The position numbers were made by a program, and so were the translations under genes. Positions 1 to 7,699 of a stretch of DNA of 18,099 nucleotides are shown here, piece after piece. The stretch's first letter is position 1. Each line of letters opens with the position of its first letter. The notes under the pieces were generated by a model that saw only the letters and a program-made list of their open reading frames with translations, was not told the origin of the DNA and searched no databases. Origin of the DNA: Alphaproteobacteria bacterium UBA1303 (GTDB lineage Bacteria; Pseudomonadota; Alphaproteobacteria; Micropepsales; Micropepsaceae). The DNA lies in assembly GCA_002307315.1 (NCBI GenBank), contig DBTZ01000032.1:13358-31456 (forward strand), given 5' to 3'.

Positions 1-71
1 CCGCCTGGGTGACTCGAACACCCGACCCACGCATTACGAATGCGTTGCTCTACCGGCTGAGCTAAGGCGGC
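1..71 (-). tRNA. tRNA-Thr (anticodon CGU), 3' end cut by window edge
   Basis: Read on the minus strand, bases 71 to 1 fold as a cloverleaf. The acceptor strand GCCGCCT (71-65) pairs with AGGCGG at the window edge. The D arm contains GCTCAGCCGGTAGAGC. The anticodon stem ACGCA/TGCGT closes the seven-base loop TTCGTAA, giving anticodon CGT, which reads the threonine codon ACG. The T arm is GGGTG-TTCGAGT-CACCC. The last acceptor base, the discriminator base and any encoded CCA lie outside the window. The sequence agrees with the usual alphaproteobacterial tRNA-Thr(CGU). No integrase or att-like duplication is visible beside it. Confidence 0.96.
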
Positions 72-80
72 GCGGGCGCA

Positions 81-109
81 TTCATACGCATTGGATGCGC
101 TTGCTGCAA
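81..109 (-). promoter_or_regulatory. Likely sigma-70 type promoter of the tRNA-Thr gene
   Basis: On the minus strand TTGCAG (109-104) is followed after exactly 17 bases by TATGAA (86-81). A start about seven bases downstream would fall near 74, leaving a leader of only a few bases before the tRNA 5' end at 71. Spacing and position fit well, but the boxes match consensus only partly (3/6 and 4/6). A 6-bp inverted repeat, GCGCAT (76-81) and ATGCGC (95-100), overlaps the -10 region. This is an inference from consensus matching. Confidence 0.4.
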
Positions 110-294
110 CCCACGCCCAGACAAAGAACCGGTGTGCTAACAGCCTGCGTATTTCGGCCGGTATCGTCGAAGAACAGCCCGAACACCTATTAACATACTG
201 AATTATAAAGATTATTTCTCTACGGTGCGGCTTATCGCTTCGGTTGGGTCTGGGTGTAGCGACGTTGGACGTACATTTTAGTATCAATCGGACG

Positions 295-315
295 AGGCCT
301 CGGGCCTTTTGTCTT
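295..315 (+). terminator. Short GC hairpin with T-rich tail in the leader of the MFS gene
   Basis: AGGCC (295-299) and GGCCT (303-307) form a perfect 5-bp stem with a TCG loop. G294 and T308 can add a G-U pair. The tail reads TTTGTCTT. This is the shape of a weak intrinsic terminator on the plus strand, yet it lies only about 30 bases upstream of the MFS start and no plus-strand gene precedes it in the window. It could be a leader attenuator, the end of a small transcript, or chance. Apart from this, the 72-338 stretch holds the tRNA promoter and an AT-rich patch around 188-220 without a convincing promoter pair. Confidence 0.3.
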
Positions 316-344
316 GATTTGGAGCCGTTTGGGGATCGTTGTTT

Positions 345-1550
345 GTGAAGGGGATCATAACTCGCTTAAGTGCCGCCCAGGCCGCCTCAGGCATAGTCAA
401 CGGCATTGCTACGCCGTTCTTTGGCGCTTGGCTGGCGTGGCGAGGGTTTTCGGCCGGAGAAATCGCCGTCGTGCTATCGGCCGGCCTTTTGCTGCGCATT
501 TTTGTGGGGCCGGCGGCGGGAATTATTGCCGATGCCCGCAACGATCGGCGCGGGGCCATGATTTTTCTCTATTGGGTGGTGTTCGCCAGCTATTGTGCGA
601 TGGCGCTGGTTGGCTCGCGCTATGTCGTTGCCACTGCGGCGATCGTCGCGCCGGTGGCCAGCGGTGTGGCGCTGCCGCTTTTGGAAAGCGTATGCGTGCG
701 GCTGGCCGGGCATTACGGCTATCACTACGGCAAAGTCCGGCTGTGGGCGTCGTCCGCCTTCGTGCTGTTTAACATTGTCGGCGGCGTCTGTTTGTGGTGT
801 TTCGGTACGGTTGCCATTGCGCCGCTATTGGCGTTGACGTCGTTTCTCTGCATCGTCACCAGCACCCGATTGCCGTCGTCGCCGTCGCTTTCTCATCGCG
901 TCGGAGGCCCGCTCGGCCTTCGCAAAATCGTCGGGGAAACCAGGGAACTCCTATGTTCGCCGACATTTTTGCTGTTTCTGGTCGCCGGTAGTTTGGCTCA
1001 AGGCAGCCATGCCTTCTACTACGGGTACGGCGGGCTGCACTGGCGGCAGCTCGGCTATTCCGGCTGGCTGATCGGCGTCATCTGGCCGCTTGGGGTGTTT
1101 GCCGAAATCGCAATTTTGCGGTTTTCGCACCGTTTGCAGCATATGCTGAAGCCGGGGTGGTTTTTGTTCTGGGGCGCCGCGGCTTGTACCGTCCGCTGGG
1201 CGGTCATGGCCTTCGATCCGCCGCTTTCCGTCGTGATTGCCGCACAATTTCTGCACGGTTTCACTTTCGCTCTGTCGCATCTGGGGGCGATGTTCTTCAT
1301 CTTGAAAGCGGTGCCGCCGCGTCTCGCCGCCACGGCGCAAAGTCTTTACTTCATGGTCTATTCCGGGTTGGTGCTGGGGATGGCAACCTATGCCTCCGGC
1401 ATGATCTACGAAAGCTTCGGCGGACGCGCCTATCTTCTGATGAGCGCCATGGGGCTCCTGGCGATGGGATTTGCGGTGCTGCTGTCGCGGGTATGGCACG
1501 GCAAATCCATCCTCCGCCACGGCAGTACGGAGTTCATCGATAGAATTTAG
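345..1550 (+). CDS. MFS permease, HcaT/LacY-like (MFS_1-like family)
   Basis: About 401 residues, the usual length for a 12-helix major facilitator permease of the inner membrane. The translation is almost wholly hydrophobic. A loop after helix 2 reads GIIADARNDRRGAM, matching the position of the conserved MFS loop 2-3 signature. YHYGKVRLWASSAF after helix 4 resembles the YGRVRLWGS segment of the HcaT (3-phenylpropionate) and related transporters. Family membership is well supported; the substrate is not, and HcaT resemblance does not establish phenylpropionate transport. The start is uncertain: GTG at 345 has GGGG (331-334) ten bases upstream, while the in-frame TTG at 339 would sit too close to it. 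The gene stands alone on the plus strand and its last 17 bases overlap the 3' end of the convergent RND permease gene. Confidence 0.85.
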   Translation: MKGIITRLSAAQAASGIVNGIATPFFGAWLAWRGFSAGEIAVVLSAGLLLRIFVGPAAGIIADARNDRRGAMIFLYWVVFASYCAMALVGSRYVVATAAIVAPVASGVALPLLESVCVRLAGHYGYHYGKVRLWASSAFVLFNIVGGVCLWCFGTVAIAPLLALTSFLCIVTSTRLPSSPSLSHRVGGPLGLRKIVGETRELLCSPTFLLFLVAGSLAQGSHAFYYGYGGLHWRQLGYSGWLIGVIWPLGVFAEIAILRFSHRLQHMLKPGWFLFWGAAACTVRWAVMAFDPPLSVVIAAQFLHGFTFALSHLGAMFFILKAVPPRLAATAQSLYFMVYSGLVLGMATYASGMIYESFGGRAYLLMSAMGLLAMGFAVLLSRVWHGKSILRHGSTEFIDRI

Positions 1551-4500
1551 CCCCCATCCGGTCCATGTAGGTATAGATCACCGGCGTGATATACAGAGTG
1601 AGCAGTTGCGATAGCATCAGCCCGCCGACTACCGCAATGCCGAGCGGCGCGCGCGCCTCGCCGCCGGTGCCGAAGCCGATGGCGATGGGTACAGTGCCGA
1701 AAAGCGCCGCCATCGTCGTCATCATAATCGGGCGGAAGCGGATCAGTGCCGCCTCGAAGATCGCCGTATCCGGCGCAACCCCTTCGGTGCGCTGACGTTG
1801 AAGCGCAAAATCGATCATCATGATCGCATTCTTTTTGACGATGCCGATCAGCATGATCATGCCGACGAAGGCGTACAGGCTGAGCGGCGTGTTGCAGAGG
1901 TACAGAGCGATCAGCGCGCCCACCGCCGCCGACGGCAGCCCGGAGAGAATCGTCAAGGGGTGAATGAAGCTTTCGTAGAGAATGCCGAGAATGATGTAGA
2001 CGGTAAGAATGGCGATGGCGATCAGGATGCCGATGTTGCCCATCGAGCTTTGAAATGCCTGCGCCTGACCCTGAAAGCTGGCCTGCAGTGTGGACGGCAG
2101 GTTGAGTTTCGCCTCGGCCCGGTGAACGGCGCCCACCGCGTCGCTTAAGGCCGCTCCCTTGGCCAGATCGAAGGAAACGGTTACCGCCGGCAGTTGGCCC
2201 TGATGGTTGATCGACAGCGGCATGGTGCCGGTGCGCAAATGCGCCACCGCCGCCAGCGGCACCTGGGTTTCGCCGTCGGCGGCGGTGAGATAGAGCCGGT
2301 TAAGATCGTCCGGTTGTTTTTGAAATTGCGGTTGTAGCTCCATCATCACGTAATACTGGTCGGTGGCGCCGTATATGGTGGAAACCTTGCTGCCGCCGAA
2401 GGCCGCGCCGAGAGATCCCTGAATCTGAGTGACGGTGATGCCGTAGGCTGCGGCTCTTTCGCGGTCGACGTCGACGTATACGGTCGGCGCGTTGTCGTCG
2501 ATGTCGTTGGCGACGTCGGCCAGTTCGGGCGCATCCTGCAACGCGGCGGTCAGCTTTTCGGCACTGTCGATCAGAGACGTCTGGTCGAGATCCTGCAGGG
2601 TATATTGATATTGCGATTTCGATGCACGGCCGCCGATGCGGATCGACGGCGGCACCTGCATGTAGACCCCGATGCCGGGTACCTTCGCAAACTGTGGACG
2701 GAGGCGGGCGATTACTTCGTCGGCGGAAACGTCACGATCGCTGCGCGGTTTCAAACGCAGCATCAAAAAGCCGCTGTTTCTGCCGGCGTTCGACATTACC
2801 CCTTCGACGGCCGGATCGGCCTGAGCGATGGCGGTAATACGCTTGTGGTACTTCGCCATCTGCTCGAAGCTGGTACGATCGTCGGCCTGGGTATTTGCGG
2901 TGATCTGGTCGATGTCCGATGTGGGCAGAAAGTCCTGCTGGCTGATGGCGAACATACCCACCGTTGCGGCCAGGGTGGCGAAAAAGACCGCCAGAACAAA
3001 CCGTCGATGCGTCAGGCTCCAGCTTAAGGTCCGTTCGTAAAACGCCTGCATGTTGTCGAACGTTTGTTCGCTAATCCGATAAAATCGGCCGTGCTCGGCC
3101 CGGCCGCCCGCCTTGGCGAAGCGGCTGCATAAAAGCGGGGTCAGGGTTATCGAAACCAATCCGGAAATCAGGATCGCCAGGATGATGGTGACGGCGAATT
3201 CGTGCAACAGCCGGCCGATGATGCCACCCATGAACAGCACCGGAATGAATACCGCCGCCAGCGATACCGTCATCGACAGAATGGTGAAACCGATTTCCTT
3301 CGAGCCGTTGAGGGCTGCGGTTTCGGCATCTTCGCCCGCCTCGATATGGCGGACGATGTTTTCCAGCATGACGATGGCGTCGTCGACCACAAAGCCGACC
3401 GACAGGGTCAGCGCCATCAGCGAAAGGTTGTCCAGGCTGTAGCCGAAATAGGCCATGCCGGCGAAGGTGCCGATCACCGTAATCGGCAGAGTGATCGACG
3501 GAATCAGCGTAGCCGAAATTGTCCGAAGAAAAGCGAAGATAACCAGCACCACCAGCACCGCCGAAATCAACAGCGTCGTCTGCACGTCTGCCACCGAGGC
3601 GCGGATCGAGGTCGAACGGTCGTAAAGAATATCGAGTTTGACGGCACTCGGCAGGCTGAGCTGGAAGCGGGGAATGACCTGTTTGATCCGGTCGACGATC
3701 TCAATGGTGTTGGTGCCGGGCTGACGGCGTACCGCCAGCACAACGGCACGCTGGCCGTTGTACCAACTGGCGGTCTGGTTGTTTTGCACGCTGTCAATGG
3801 TGCGGCCGATGTCGGCGATGCGTATCGGAGCGCCGTCGCGATAGGCGACGATCTGGCGGTTGAAGCCTTCTGCGTCGGTCAGTTGTCCATTGGCGCGGAT
3901 CAACGTGGTTTGCGATGCGCCGTTGATCTGGCCGGCGGCGGCATTGACGTTGGCTTTTTGGATGGCGCTTTTGACCTGGTCGATGCCGATGCCGCGGGCT
4001 CTAAGCTTTTCCGGGTCGAGTTGAATGCGCGCGGCGTAGGCTTGGCCGCCGCGTACGTCCACCTGGGCGACGCCGGGCAGCGAAGATATCTGCCGTGCCA
4101 AAAGATTCTCGGCGTATTTGTCGACCACGTAGAGCGGCAGCGAGGCGGACGACATGGCGATGAAGAGAATGGGAGAATCCGCCGGGTTCACCTTTCGCAA
4201 GGTCGGCGGGGTCGGCATGTCCGACGGCAGTTGCCTTGTCGCGGTGGAGATTGCCGCCTGCACGTCCTGGGCGGCGGCGTCGATGCTGCGGTCGAGATCG
4301 AACTGAATGGTGATGGTGGTCGACCCGGCCGAACTCGACGAGGTCATCGACGAGACCCCGGGAATAGTGGAAAACTGGCTTTCCAGCGGGGTCGCCACTG
4401 CCGAGGCCATGGTCTGCGGATCGGCGCCGGGCAGCGAGGCGGAAACCGTGATGGTGGGAAAATCGACGCTGGGCAATTCGCTGATCGGCATCTGGAAATA

Positions 4501-4584
4501 GCCGAAAGCGCCGAACAGCACCAGCGCTGCCATGACCAGCGTGGTCATGACCGGCCGGTGAATGAAGGGGCCGGAGATGTTCAT
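1534..4584 (-). CDS. RND multidrug efflux permease (HAE1 family, MdtB/MdtC-like)
   Basis: The 1016 residues are typical of a hydrophobe/amphiphile RND pump, the inner-membrane proton antiporter of a tripartite efflux complex. The N-terminus MNISGPFIHRPVMTTL and the first helix (about 12-30) are characteristic, followed by a large periplasmic porter loop. Helix 4 carries the proton-relay aspartates D401-D402 in SVGFVVDDAIVMLENIVRH. Helix 10 carries K917-K918 in GIVKKNAIMMIDFAL, where the relay lysine is expected. A second periplasmic loop spans roughly 550-845. The wording of these motifs is closer to MdtB/MdtC than to AcrB, but only one permease is present, so a homomeric trimer is more likely than an MdtBC-type pair. 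The start overlaps the adaptor stop as ATGA (4581-4584), showing translational coupling. No outer-membrane TolC-like gene lies in the window. Substrates cannot be read from sequence. Confidence 0.95.
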   Translation of the reverse strand: MNISGPFIHRPVMTTLVMAALVLFGAFGYFQMPISELPSVDFPTITVSASLPGADPQTMASAVATPLESQFSTIPGVSSMTSSSSAGSTTITIQFDLDRSIDAAAQDVQAAISTATRQLPSDMPTPPTLRKVNPADSPILFIAMSSASLPLYVVDKYAENLLARQISSLPGVAQVDVRGGQAYAARIQLDPEKLRARGIGIDQVKSAIQKANVNAAAGQINGASQTTLIRANGQLTDAEGFNRQIVAYRDGAPIRIADIGRTIDSVQNNQTASWYNGQRAVVLAVRRQPGTNTIEIVDRIKQVIPRFQLSLPSAVKLDILYDRSTSIRASVADVQTTLLISAVLVVLVIFAFLRTISATLIPSITLPITVIGTFAGMAYFGYSLDNLSLMALTLSVGFVVDDAIVMLENIVRHIEAGEDAETAALNGSKEIGFTILSMTVSLAAVFIPVLFMGGIIGRLLHEFAVTIILAILISGLVSITLTPLLCSRFAKAGGRAEHGRFYRISEQTFDNMQAFYERTLSWSLTHRRFVLAVFFATLAATVGMFAISQQDFLPTSDIDQITANTQADDRTSFEQMAKYHKRITAIAQADPAVEGVMSNAGRNSGFLMLRLKPRSDRDVSADEVIARLRPQFAKVPGIGVYMQVPPSIRIGGRASKSQYQYTLQDLDQTSLIDSAEKLTAALQDAPELADVANDIDDNAPTVYVDVDRERAAAYGITVTQIQGSLGAAFGGSKVSTIYGATDQYYVMMELQPQFQKQPDDLNRLYLTAADGETQVPLAAVAHLRTGTMPLSINHQGQLPAVTVSFDLAKGAALSDAVGAVHRAEAKLNLPSTLQASFQGQAQAFQSSMGNIGILIAIAILTVYIILGILYESFIHPLTILSGLPSAAVGALIALYLCNTPLSLYAFVGMIMLIGIVKKNAIMMIDFALQRQRTEGVAPDTAIFEAALIRFRPIMMTTMAALFGTVPIAIGFGTGGEARAPLGIAVVGGLMLSQLLTLYITPVIYTYMDRMGAKFYR

Positions 4585-5771
4585 TGCGCGCCGGGCGAAC
4601 CGAAGGCGGATTTGCCGGCGCCATGCCCGCCGATCCTCACCTTATGACCGGCGACCACGCGCAACTGACCGTCGGTCACCACCTGATCGCCCGGTGTGAT
4701 CTTGCCGGCGACGGCGGCGACGGAATCCGTTTCGGTGCGCACCAAAACCGGCACCTGTTTGGCGATGCCGTGGGCGACGACGAAAACGTAAGGACCGTTC
4801 TGGCTCTGATTGACTGCGTTGCGCGGCACCGCCACGGTTCCCGTCAGCGTTTCCAGTGCCACATCGACCGATACCATCTGTCCGGGCACCAGGGTGCGGT
4901 CGGCATTGGGAAGCGTGGCGCGCAGTTCGATGGTTCCGGTGGTGGCGCCGACTGCATTGCCGACAAAATCGACCGGCGCAGTAAGCCGGCGATCCGATCC
5001 TTCCGTCGTTACGACGGCCGCCAGTCGGCCGGCGCGCCGTTGGGTTTGAATTTTCGTCAGTTTGTTCTGCGGCAGAAAGAACGAAACCTTGACCGGCCGG
5101 TCCTTGGTCACCGTAACCAGAACCGTTGTGGCATTGGCGACGACTTGGTTGCCGATCTGTACCGCGATGGCGCCGGTCTTGCCGTCGATCGGCGAGCGGA
5201 TGGTCGCGTATTCGAGATTGAGCCGGGCGGTGTCGAGAGCGGCCCGATCGGCGGCCACCGTCGCTTCGGCCGCCTTGGCGGCGGCAATGGCCGCATCGCG
5301 GGTCTGGAGCGAAACCGCGTTTTGTCCCGCCAAAACCTTGTAGCGTGCCGCATCTTGCCTGGCGTTGGCCAGGGTTGCCGAATCGCGGGTCCGCGTCGCC
5401 GCCGCCGCCTCCACCGCGGCCTTAAGCGGGCGGGGATCGAGCCGGAACAGCACGTTGCCTTTACGAACGTCCTGGCCTTCCTTGAAGCCGATGGCGACAA
5501 TTTCGCCGCTTACCCGCGCGGTGACGTTCACCGTGGCGTCGGCGACGACAGTGCCGACGGCATGTTCCCACACCGTAATGTCTCGCTTTTCGGCTTTGGC
5601 GACGACGACCGGCGGAAAGGAGATTTTTTTGGCCGGAGCGAAAATGCCGGCCAATCCGTGCCAGCACAAAAAAACGACGGCGACGGCGATGGCCGTCCCG
5701 CCGCCCCATTTTGCCCGGTACGATGCAACGTGCCAGCGCTCACGCAACTTTTCGATCACACCGCGGCCCAT
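4581..5771 (-). CDS. RND efflux periplasmic adaptor (membrane fusion protein, MdtA-like)
   Basis: First gene of the RND operon; it links the inner-membrane pump to an outer-membrane channel. From ATG 5771 it has 396 residues: a basic N-terminus, one membrane anchor (about 24-44), and a first lipoyl half reading VTARVSGEIVAIGFKEGQDV (about 83-102). An alanine-rich alpha-helical hairpin (about 117-187) follows, then the second lipoyl half YATIRSPIDGKTG (about 188-200), and beta-barrel and membrane-proximal domains to the end. There is no lipobox, so it is anchored by a helix rather than a lipid. The frame extends upstream to ATG 5813; I prefer 5771 because GGGGGA lies nine bases before it and the anchor is then nearer the N-terminus, as is usual in MdtA. 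The stop overlaps the permease start by four bases. Confidence 0.9.
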   Translation of the reverse strand: MGRGVIEKLRERWHVASYRAKWGGGTAIAVAVVFLCWHGLAGIFAPAKKISFPPVVVAKAEKRDITVWEHAVGTVVADATVNVTARVSGEIVAIGFKEGQDVRKGNVLFRLDPRPLKAAVEAAAATRTRDSATLANARQDAARYKVLAGQNAVSLQTRDAAIAAAKAAEATVAADRAALDTARLNLEYATIRSPIDGKTGAIAVQIGNQVVANATTVLVTVTKDRPVKVSFFLPQNKLTKIQTQRRAGRLAAVVTTEGSDRRLTAPVDFVGNAVGATTGTIELRATLPNADRTLVPGQMVSVDVALETLTGTVAVPRNAVNQSQNGPYVFVVAHGIAKQVPVLVRTETDSVAAVAGKITPGDQVVTDGQLRVVAGHKVRIGGHGAGKSAFGSPGAQ

Positions 5772-5969
5772 CGCCTTGTTCCCCCGCACGGCCATCCCGC
5801 ACGGATGCACCATATTATTTGCATGGATTCCTTAACTTGCCGGTGGCGAGCGCGCAATCGCAGTTGCAAAGAGTTGCATGTTATCCGGTCAAATGATCGC
5901 GAGATGCGGATATCGTCTAAAGATGAACGTAGCGGTAATGTTGCCCGGCAGGCTGCGGGCGACTCGCTA

Positions 5970-6018
5970 AAAAACGGAAAAATGCATATACGGCATTATG
6001 TTAGTTTGCTCCGTTTTT
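5970..6018. repeat. Nested inverted repeats (outer 9 bp, inner 5 bp)
   Basis: AAAAACGGA (5970-5978) is the exact reverse complement of TCCGTTTTT (6010-6018). Within the 31-base loop, AATGC (5981-5985) pairs with GCATT (5993-5997). Read on the plus strand, the outer arm ends in a run of five T, so it could end a transcript, but no plus-strand gene lies upstream. An operator or cruciform for one of the divergent promoters is an alternative. Function is unknown. Confidence 0.45.
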
Positions 6019-6096
6019 CGGCTTCCCCATCGCGGTTGGCGCGGCGCAGGACAAACGGGTTTTGTCTCTACGAACGGATAATTTGCGGGGCAGCCC

Positions 6097-6118
6097 TGCG
6101 CGGTATAAAAACCGCGCA
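6097..6118 (+). promoter_or_regulatory. 22-bp palindrome overlapping a TATAAA -10-like box
   Basis: TGCGCGGT (6097-6104) and ACCGCGCA (6111-6118) are perfect 8-bp arms around a six-base centre, ATAAAA. The TATAAA at 6104-6109 matches a -10 box at five of six positions; a poor -35 (TTTGCG, 6082-6087) lies 16 bases upstream. If transcription began near 6116, the leader would be about 20 bases long and would carry the ribosome site GGAG (6123-6126) ten bases before ATG 6137. The palindrome could be a repressor operator over the -10 box, or an RNA hairpin if transcription starts farther upstream, for example from GATAAT (6077-6082). Confidence 0.4.
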
Positions 6119-6136
6119 CTTTGGAGCGCACACGGT

Positions 6137-7699
6137 ATGCATATTTTTCCTCGTCACCCGATCCGGTGGGCGTTGGCCTTGGCAATTCTGCTGCTGGTCG
6201 CACCGCTGTGGCTGGTTGCCATGCCGGGAATGCCCGACTATCCCGCTCATTTAGTCGGGTTTCGCATGATCGCGGCCGGCGACCGCAGCATGCCTTGGTC
6301 GATTTACTATCACATCCGCTGGTTGCTGGTTCCCAACCTTGCCTCGGAAATGGTGGTGCCGCTGCTCATGCACCTGATGTCGGCGGCGGCGGCGACCAAA
6401 TTGTTTCTCAGCCTTGCGGTGGTCCTGTGGGCCGGTGCGCCGGCGGCGATCCAATTTGCCTTGCATCGCCGTATCGATGCTATGGCATTGATCGGTGCGC
6501 TGTTTGCATACAATGCGCCGTTCGTCTGGGGTTTTTTCAATTTTGCATTCGCTTCGGGGACGGCGCTGTGGCTGCTTGCGGCCTGGATCTGGCGGGCGGA
6601 AGAGCGGGGCAAGTTCGATCTCTTCTTTTTTTCGCTGGGGTTTTTGGCGCTGTGTCTCGGCCACCTGTTCGCCATGCTGGCCGCGCTTCTGATGGTCGGC
6701 GGCTTCGAAATCGGCCGGGCCTGGCGCGATCGCGTTGTTTCGCCGGTAGAGCTCTTTCGCCGGGCTCTGCCGGTTTTGCTGGCGGCGGCGCCGGCGTTGG
6801 TGCTGTTCCTTATGCTGCGCACGCCGGGCAACGGCGAGGGTTATCTTCAGTTCGATATCCTCGAAACGCTGGAAGATCGCGCTTCGGCGGCCATCATGGC
6901 CTATTTCGACCAGCCGGCGCTGCTGTTGACCGGATCGCTTGCCGGTTTGTGGGGCGCGGGCGTTTTGTTCCGTGCGCTGAAACTACCGGTGGCGATGGTC
7001 CCGCCGATCGTCTTCATGGCGCTGGCGACGCTTTTGGCGCCCGAATGGGCGATGGGCGGGTGGGGCGTTCATATGCGCCTTCCGGCCATGCTGGGAGCGA
7101 TGATGTTCGGCGCCTGCGGTCTGCAATTGGAACCGGCGCGGCGCGCCGTGCTGGCCGCATTCGGGATGGCTATGGTGGCGGTCATGGCGGGATTGTTGAT
7201 GCACGATTGGGCGGGATATAGCCGGCAGTATACCGAATTCCGCGCCGCGCTGCGCTATCTGCCCCCCGGAGTAAAACTGTTTGCGGCGATCGACGACGCG
7301 TCTTTCGTTCTTGAATCCGATCAGCCCTATTGGCACATCGCCGAGTTAGCCATTATCGACCGGGGGGGCTTTACGCCGCTGATGTTCGCCACCAAGGGGC
7401 AGCACATCGTGCAGGTCAACCCGCCCTACGACAAAATCGCGGCGCGGGGCGCCCAAGACGGTTCGCCCCCCGATGTCTCGGAACTGCCCTATCTGGCACA
7501 TGTTCGCATCGACATCGACCCCGATATCGCCACCGAATATCCTTATCTTGAGCGGTTTCCCTGCCGGTTCGACGCCGTGGCGGTGTTCCGCGGTACGGGG
7601 TTCGCCAGCGAGGTGCCGAATTATCTGATACCGCTACGCCAAGGCAGTTTCTTCACGATCTATACCATCGACCGCGCCAAGGGATGTCCCGAGCGATGA
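6137..7699 (+). CDS. Polytopic membrane protein, putative GT-C fold glycosyltransferase
   Basis: About 520 residues. A membrane-inserted N-terminus is followed by MPDYPAHLVGFRMI (D34), an acidic motif in the first outer loop. That is where GT-C enzymes, which move sugars from polyprenyl-phosphate donors at the periplasmic face, keep a catalytic aspartate. Around ten hydrophobic segments fill residues 8-370, and the last 140 residues form a mostly soluble C-terminal domain. The layout fits GT-C, but I cannot name a family with certainty and a non-enzymatic membrane protein is possible. ATG 6137 was chosen because GGAG stands ten bases upstream; the frame opens at TTG 6062 but that extension crosses the palindrome and looks non-coding. 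The stop overlaps the next start as ATGA (7696-7699), so the two genes are coupled. Confidence 0.65.
   Translation: MHIFPRHPIRWALALAILLLVAPLWLVAMPGMPDYPAHLVGFRMIAAGDRSMPWSIYYHIRWLLVPNLASEMVVPLLMHLMSAAAATKLFLSLAVVLWAGAPAAIQFALHRRIDAMALIGALFAYNAPFVWGFFNFAFASGTALWLLAAWIWRAEERGKFDLFFFSLGFLALCLGHLFAMLAALLMVGGFEIGRAWRDRVVSPVELFRRALPVLLAAAPALVLFLMLRTPGNGEGYLQFDILETLEDRASAAIMAYFDQPALLLTGSLAGLWGAGVLFRALKLPVAMVPPIVFMALATLLAPEWAMGGWGVHMRLPAMLGAMMFGACGLQLEPARRAVLAAFGMAMVAVMAGLLMHDWAGYSRQYTEFRAALRYLPPGVKLFAAIDDASFVLESDQPYWHIAELAIIDRGGFTPLMFATKGQHIVQVNPPYDKIAARGAQDGSPPDVSELPYLAHVRIDIDPDIATEYPYLERFPCRFDAVAVFRGTGFASEVPNYLIPLRQGSFFTIYTIDRAKGCPER

Larger units (their letters stand above)
5814..6136. other. Divergent intergenic control region between the RND and GT-C operons
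   Basis: These 323 bases contain no convincing gene. They separate the minus-strand RND adaptor from the plus-strand GT-C-like pair, so both promoters probably lie here. Visible structure comprises a direct repeat of AGTTGCA at 5862-5868 and 5872-5878 (one 10-base step, so the same face of the helix), the nested inverted repeats at 5970-6018, and the palindrome with TATAAA at 6097-6118. The two latter items are listed separately. I found no strong promoter pair for the adaptor; a TTTAGA-17-GATCAT arrangement on the minus strand is weak. Confidence 0.5.

Noticed and set aside
1..71. tRNA gene as an integration site of a genomic island
   Set aside because: No integrase, no repeat of the tRNA 3' end in the window, and the neighbouring genes look like ordinary chromosomal genes.
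202..230. TATAAT on the minus strand (207-202) as a tRNA promoter
   Set aside because: No -35 box at proper distance (CCGCAC), and it would give a leader of more than 120 bases; the pair at 81-109 fits better.
4584..6254. A 556-codon plus-strand open frame antisense to the RND adaptor
   Set aside because: The opposite strand encodes an unmistakable membrane fusion protein. This frame is rich in R, G, H and D without structure, typical of antisense frames in GC-rich DNA.
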